Part shown: in pieces, positions 39,973-43,887 of the stretch
Layout: the number at the start of each line of letters is the position of its first letter
Position numbering within the stretch: position 1 is the stretch's first letter
Source: DATGKR01 sp035294565
GTDB taxonomy: Bacteria; Actinomycetota; Acidimicrobiia; Acidimicrobiales; Palsa-688
Assembly (NCBI GenBank): GCA_035294565.1
Contig: DATGKR010000088.1
Span: 1-43,887 of the forward strand
Length of the DNA stretch: 43,887 bases
Reading direction: 5' to 3'
Program-made: the position numbers and the translations under genes
The notes under the pieces: generated by a model
The model's input: only the letters and a program-made list of their open reading frames with translations
Database searches by the model: none
Told to the model about the DNA's origin: nothing

Positions 39973-41721
39973 GTGCCCGGAGGACGGTTCCCCCCCCACG
40001 TGCTTCGCGAGTACGCCCTTCTGGCCGACGGTGAGCGGGGGGCGGTCATCGGGCCGCGGGGCGAGATCGCCTGGATGTGCGTCCCCCGGTGGGACTCCGG
40101 ATCTGTGTTCTCGACGCTGGTCGGCGGCGACGGCGTGTACGCCGTAACCCCGGTTTCCCGCTTCGTGTGGGGAGGTTTCTACGAGCCGGGCTCGCTGATC
40201 TGGCGGAGCCGTTGGGTGACCGAGGGCGGTCTGGTCGAGTGCCGCGAGGCGCTGGCTTTCCCGGCCCGGCCCGACCGGGCGGTGGTGCTCCGCCGCATCA
40301 TGGCCCTCGACGGCGACGCCCGGGTGAGCGTCGTGCTCCAACCCAGGGCCGGCTACGACGCAGAACCCTTGCGGGGCCTTTCCCTCGAGGGGGGTTGTTG
40401 GACCGGGCGCACCGGGAGCTTGCGGTTCCGCTGGCAGGGTGCGCCGTCGGCGCGTCCCGGCACCGAGGGCCGTCGGCGGAGCCTGCTCGCAGAGCTGACC
40501 GTGCCGGAAGGCGCCCAACACGACCTGGTCCTGGAGATCGGTGAGGGCGTGCTCGACGACCCGCCCGTCGACGCCGGCACCGCCTGGAAGACGACCGAGG
40601 CGGCCTGGGCGGACGGGGTCCCCCCTTTGTCCGAATGCGTCGATGCCGACGACGCGAGGATGTCCTACGCCGTGCTCAGGGGACTCACGGCCTCGAGCGG
40701 CGGGATGGTTGCGGCGGCCACCACGAGCCTCCCGGAGCGGGCCGAGACCGGCCGCAACTACGACTACCGCTACGTGTGGATCCGCGACCAGTGCTACGCC
40801 GGCCAGGCCGCCTTCGCCGTCGGCGACCCTTTCCTCCTCGGCGAGGCGGTCCGGTTCGTCGGGGCTCGCCTGATCGAGCACGGCGCCGGCATGGCGCCCG
40901 CCTACACACCAAGCGGCGAGGCGGTCCCCGACCAGCGACAACTGGGCCTTCCGGGCTACCCGGGGGGGTTCGACCGGATAGGCAACTGGGTCAACCGGCA
41001 GTTCCAGCTCGACGCCTTCGGGGAGGCTCTGCTGCTCCTCTCCGCCGCCGCGGAGGCGGGGGTGCTCGACTCGGAGGGCTGGAAAGCGGCCGGGATAGCC
41101 GCTTCGGCGGTCGCCGCCCGCTGGCAGGAGCCCGACGCGGGCATCTGGGAGATCGACAACCGGCCGTGGACGCACAGCCGCCTAACTGCCGCGGCGGGCC
41201 TGCGCGCCCTCGCGCGCGCCTCGCCCGCCGGGAGATCGCCCACCGAGTGGCTCGCCCTCGCCGACCACATCGTCGCCGACACGTCCTCCCGCTCCGTTCA
41301 TCGCGACGGCTATTGGACGCGGGCGCCCGACGACGATGGTCTCGACGGCGCTCTGCTCCTCCCCCCGCTCAGAGGGGCGGTGGCGGCCGACGATCCCCGG
41401 ACGGAGGCGACGCTCGACGCCTATATGGAGCGCCTCACGGAGAAGGGCTACGCCTACCGCTTCCGTCACCGCCCCGGCCCTCTCGGCGAAGCGGAGGGTT
41501 CGTTCCTCCTCTGCGGGTTCGTGATGGCGATGGCCCTCGACCAGGTGGGCCGCAGGCAGGAGGCGTTGAGGTGGTGGGAGCGCACGAAGGCGTCGTGCGG
41601 CCCCCCGATGCTCTACTCAGAGGAGTTCGACGTGGGGGAGCGCCAGATGCGCGGCAACCTGCCGCAGGCGTTCGTGCACGCGATGATGCTGGAGGCGGCC
41701 GCTCGCCTGGCCAGGGGCTGA
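39973..41721 (+). CDS. Glycoside hydrolase family 15 enzyme (glucoamylase/trehalase type)
   Basis: A 582-residue cytoplasmic protein. The N-terminal beta-sandwich starts LREYALLADGERGAVIGPRG with WMCVPRWDS. The (alpha/alpha)6 barrel carries NYDYRYVWIRDQCY, the general acid in EPDAGIWEIDNRPWTHSRL and the general base region LYSEEFDVGERQMRGNLPQAF. In actinobacteria this architecture includes trehalases and glucan hydrolases; which applies is not clear. GTG 39973 has GGAGGGA about 13 nt upstream. The DUF72 gene follows after 4 nt, so the two are probably co-transcribed. Confidence 0.92.
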   Translation: MPGGRFPPHVLREYALLADGERGAVIGPRGEIAWMCVPRWDSGSVFSTLVGGDGVYAVTPVSRFVWGGFYEPGSLIWRSRWVTEGGLVECREALAFPARPDRAVVLRRIMALDGDARVSVVLQPRAGYDAEPLRGLSLEGGCWTGRTGSLRFRWQGAPSARPGTEGRRRSLLAELTVPEGAQHDLVLEIGEGVLDDPPVDAGTAWKTTEAAWADGVPPLSECVDADDARMSYAVLRGLTASSGGMVAAATTSLPERAETGRNYDYRYVWIRDQCYAGQAAFAVGDPFLLGEAVRFVGARLIEHGAGMAPAYTPSGEAVPDQRQLGLPGYPGGFDRIGNWVNRQFQLDAFGEALLLLSAAAEAGVLDSEGWKAAGIAASAVAARWQEPDAGIWEIDNRPWTHSRLTAAAGLRALARASPAGRSPTEWLALADHIVADTSSRSVHRDGYWTRAPDDDGLDGALLLPPLRGAVAADDPRTEATLDAYMERLTEKGYAYRFRHRPGPLGEAEGSFLLCGFVMAMALDQVGRRQEALRWWERTKASCGPPMLYSEEFDVGERQMRGNLPQAFVHAMMLEAAARLARG

Positions 41722-41725
41722 GTCG

Positions 41726-42502
41726 ATGACCACGGTGTACGTCGGAACCTCCGGCTGGCACTACGGGCACTGGAAGGGCCTCTTCTACCCGGCGGACCTG
41801 CCCGCCCGCTCCTGGCTCGGCTTCTACGCCGAGCGCTTCGCGAGCGTCGAGGTGAACAACGCCTTCTACCGGCTGCCCGAGGCGGGCACCTTCGGGCGGT
41901 GGGCGCAGACGACGCCGGAGGACTTCGTTGTCGCGGTCAAGGCGAGCCGGTACTTGACCCACATAAAGCGCCTGCGCGACCCGGTAGAGCCGGTCCACCG
42001 GCTGATGGGCCGGGCGTCGGAGCTGGGCGGTCGTCTCGGCCCGGTGCTGTTGCAGCTGCCGCCGAACCTGCCGGCGGACCCCGGGGACCTCGACGCGGCG
42101 CTGGCGGCGTTCCCCCGTGGGACGCGGGTGGCGCTCGAGGCCCGCCACCCCAGCTGGTTCGTCCCCGACGTGCGCAAGGTCCTCGAGCGGCGGCGCGCTG
42201 CGTGGTGTCTCGCCGACGGGGGTCCTGTCGACCCGCCGCGCTGGCGGACCGCCGAATGGATCTACGTCCGGTTCCACGGGGGCCGCGGCGAACCGTCGTC
42301 GTGCTACACCCGATCCCCGTTGGAAACGTGGGCCCGCCGGCTCGCCGCGCTGGCGGCCGGCGACGCCGACGTCTACTGCTACTTCAACAACGACGCCCAC
42401 GGCTGTGCTCTTCGCGACGCCCGCCGTTTCGCTTCGGCGCTGCGGCGCGCCGGTCTCGAGCCGACGCGCGTCCCGGGCCGCACCGAGACACCAGTCAGGT
42501 AG
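41726..42502 (+). CDS. DUF72 family protein
   Basis: A 258-residue DUF72 TIM-barrel protein, recognisable by VYVGTSGWHYGHWKGLFYP, SVEVNNAFYRLPE, AVKASRYLTHIKRL, LGPVLLQLPPNL and VYCYFNNDAHGCAL. The biochemical role of DUF72 is not settled. It begins 4 nt after the GH15 stop, suggesting a shared transcript and perhaps a link to carbohydrate metabolism. Confidence 0.92.
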   Translation: MTTVYVGTSGWHYGHWKGLFYPADLPARSWLGFYAERFASVEVNNAFYRLPEAGTFGRWAQTTPEDFVVAVKASRYLTHIKRLRDPVEPVHRLMGRASELGGRLGPVLLQLPPNLPADPGDLDAALAAFPRGTRVALEARHPSWFVPDVRKVLERRRAAWCLADGGPVDPPRWRTAEWIYVRFHGGRGEPSSCYTRSPLETWARRLAALAAGDADVYCYFNNDAHGCALRDARRFASALRRAGLEPTRVPGRTETPVR

Positions 42503-42542
42503 CAGCAGCTTCTCGGGTGGACAACGGGGAGGTCTCGTTGGC

Positions 42543-42548
42543 TAGGGT
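42543..42548 (+). promoter_or_regulatory. Putative -10 (TAGGGT), leaderless
   Basis: TAGGGT ends 9 nt before GTG 42558 of the Rpf-like gene. Confidence 0.4.
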
Positions 42549-42557
42549 GGCGACGCC

Positions 42558-43664
42558 GTGTGTCCGTTGTCCGTTTTGCGCAGGATGGCGCCGGCGTTGC
42601 TGGTTGCCTCGATCGGGGTCTTCGGCCAAGGCGGAGCCAGCGCCTTCGCCGCCGCGGGTCCAGCCGGTACCGCCGAGCTCCGGGCGCTGCAGGCCCAGGC
42701 AGCTGCTGAGGGGGCGGCCGTCAGGCGGGCGACCGTCGCCTACGACCAGGCCCTCGTGGCCGCCTCGGCGGAGGCCGCCCAGCTTTCAGCCGACAGGGAG
42801 GCGGCGGCCCGAGCGGCTTCCCGTGTGGCCGCGACGTCCGCCGCGTTGCGCCGCGAGGCGATCCTCGCCTACGTGGGCGCCTACTCCCAGCCTCTGCCCG
42901 CTGCGGCGACCGGGGCCACCGTGTCCGACCCGGCGGTCCGTGCCGCCTACGTCGACCTCTCGAGCGGGATGGTCGCCGCCGACCTCACCGCCCTGCGGGA
43001 GGAGAGGTTGTCGTACTCGCGCGCCGAGGCGGACGCCGCAGCTGCGCTGCGGTCCGACCAGGCGGCGCTGGCCTCCGCCGCCAGGGCCGGGCGAGCGGCC
43101 CTCGCCAGGGCCGGCGCAGTGCAGGCGCAGCTCGTCTCGCTACAGGCGCGCATCGACGCCGCCCAGGCGGCGGCCGAACCGAAGGCGCCGCTGCAAGGTG
43201 GCCCGGTCAACGGCGGCCTGGTGGCAGTGGTCCGCTCCCAGCTCGCCCCGCTACCGGTTGCGGCCGCCTCGGCGCGGCCGGCCCGGCCAGCCGCTCCGAC
43301 GACGGTCCCCCCGACGACGGTCCCCCCCACGACTGTCCCGCCGACGACGCTGCCGCCCACGACTGTCCCGCCGACGACGACCGGCGGGACGGCCGCGGCC
43401 ACCCCCCCTTCTTCGAGCGCCCCTTCCCCGGGGGTGTGGCTGCAGCTACGCGAATGCGAGTCGGGAGACGACTACCAGGCGAACACCGGCAACGGCTACT
43501 ACGGCGCCTACCAGTTCAGCCAGCAGACCTGGACGGACCTCGGCCTGCCGGGCAGGCCGGACCTCGAGCCGCCTGCCATGCAGGACCAGGCGGCAGAGGA
43601 ACTGCAGGCCCGCTACGGGTGGGGCCAGTGGCCCGCCTGCGCCGCCGCCCTCGGTCTCACCTAG
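42558..43664 (+). CDS. Secreted Rpf/transglycosylase-like protein with coiled coil
   Basis: A 368-residue exported protein starting at GTG 42558. Residues 1-35 form a signal peptide (ALLVASIGVFGQGGASAFAA). Residues about 38-210 are Ala-rich with heptad character and look like a long coiled coil (PcsB-like). A linker of tandem TTVPP repeats (about residues 250-275) follows. The last 75 residues are a transglycosylase/resuscitation-factor domain: LQLRECESGDDYQANTGNGY with the catalytic Glu, then YGAYQFSQQTWTDLG and CAAALGLT. It probably cleaves peptidoglycan during growth or resuscitation, with the coiled coil regulating or docking it. Confidence 0.9.
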   Translation: MCPLSVLRRMAPALLVASIGVFGQGGASAFAAAGPAGTAELRALQAQAAAEGAAVRRATVAYDQALVAASAEAAQLSADREAAARAASRVAATSAALRREAILAYVGAYSQPLPAAATGATVSDPAVRAAYVDLSSGMVAADLTALREERLSYSRAEADAAAALRSDQAALASAARAGRAALARAGAVQAQLVSLQARIDAAQAAAEPKAPLQGGPVNGGLVAVVRSQLAPLPVAAASARPARPAAPTTVPPTTVPPTTVPPTTLPPTTVPPTTTGGTAAATPPSSSAPSPGVWLQLRECESGDDYQANTGNGYYGAYQFSQQTWTDLGLPGRPDLEPPAMQDQAAEELQARYGWGQWPACAAALGLT

Positions 43665-43829
43665 CTCGCCCGCACGCGCCCCACTAGCGCCCCCGAAGTC
43701 TCACCGCCGCCGCCCCGGCTTGCCACGCCGGCCCCCGGCCGGCCCAACCCACGACAACAGCAGGGTTTTGCCTCCTCTTAGGCTTCGTATGCCCATTAGG
43801 ACACCCCGTCGAGGGGAGACTGTAGGTCG

Positions 43830-43887
43830 ATGGCTCTCGGAACCCCGCCCCGCCGCCGAGCGGTCGGGCCCCCACCCACGGATCCTC
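43830..43887 (+). CDS. Possible gene start cut by the window edge
   Basis: ATG 43830 opens a frame (MALGTPPRRRAVGPPPTDP) that stays open to the window end. GAGGGGA lies at 43811-43817, about 12 nt upstream, after an AT-richer stretch (about 43760-43800) that could hold a promoter. Only 19 codons are visible, so the product is unknown. The rest of 43665-43829 shows no gene I can support. Confidence 0.35.
   Translation, partial: MALGTPPRRRAVGPPPTDP

Noticed and set aside
43300..43385. Short tandem repeats near 43.3 kb, considered as a CRISPR or regulatory repeat
   Set aside because: The period follows codons for Thr-Thr-Val-Pro-Pro in the Rpf-like protein linker; there are no spacers.
43684..43875. 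63-codon minus-strand frame at the right end
   Set aside because: Lacks a ribosome site, conserved motifs and plausible composition; it overlaps a better-placed possible start on the plus strand.

Overview
The window is very GC-rich and almost fully packed with genes on both strands. It uses many GTG and TTG starts, carries an F420-type luciferase-like oxidoreductase, a resuscitation-promoting-factor-like lysozyme domain, GH15, DUF35/thiolase pairs and SpoIID-like proteins. Together these suggest a high-GC actinobacterium; the gene mix looks most like Acidimicrobiia (inference, no rRNA is present). I saw no rRNA or tRNA gene, CRISPR array, transposase, phage gene or plasmid gene.

Layout. 1-5.5 kb: a membrane protein cut by the window edge, an F420-type oxidoreductase, a phosphoribosyltransferase, an HMG-CoA-synthase-like/DUF35 fusion coupled to a thiolase, and a zinc alcohol dehydrogenase. 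5.5-7.8 kb: a membrane PAS-GGDEF-EAL protein. 7.9-13.9 kb: an amidohydrolase, a cytochrome P450 divergent from a NodU/CmcH carbamoyltransferase, then a DUF35 + thiolase-like pair. 14.2-22.4 kb: a complete potassium (Kdp) locus. 22.5-26.5 kb: a DegV/FakB-like protein, a PlsY-like acyltransferase whose 3' end runs through a palindromic element, and two membrane proteins. 26.5-34.1 kb: an OafA-type acyltransferase, SpoIID, VOC, DMT and amidohydrolase proteins, and a secreted GH25-like protein. 34.3-43.9 kb: an MFS exporter, two orphan STAS proteins, an SDR, a histidine-rich protein, an enolase-superfamily enzyme, a MerR regulator, a GH15 enzyme, a DUF72 protein and an Rpf-like secreted protein.

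The most interesting system is the Kdp locus. KdpD is split into two genes at opposite ends: the membrane kinase half is coupled to kdpE on the minus strand, while the ATP-binding/USP sensor half closes the divergent structural operon. That operon reads: 27-residue membrane microprotein, kdpF, kdpA, kdpB, kdpC, small OB-fold protein, kdpD-N. Nearly all its junctions overlap by 1-4 bases. Between the divergent arms lie four TTCAG repeats spaced 11, 20 and 11 bp, a plausible KdpE operator.

A second theme is transcription without leaders. At more than ten genes a TANNNT -10 hexamer ends 6-9 nt before the chosen start codon, and I used this to choose several starts. One case is a pair of overlapping divergent -10 elements between the P450 and the carbamoyltransferase. 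Another is a -10 formed in the third copy of a 24-bp tandem repeat.
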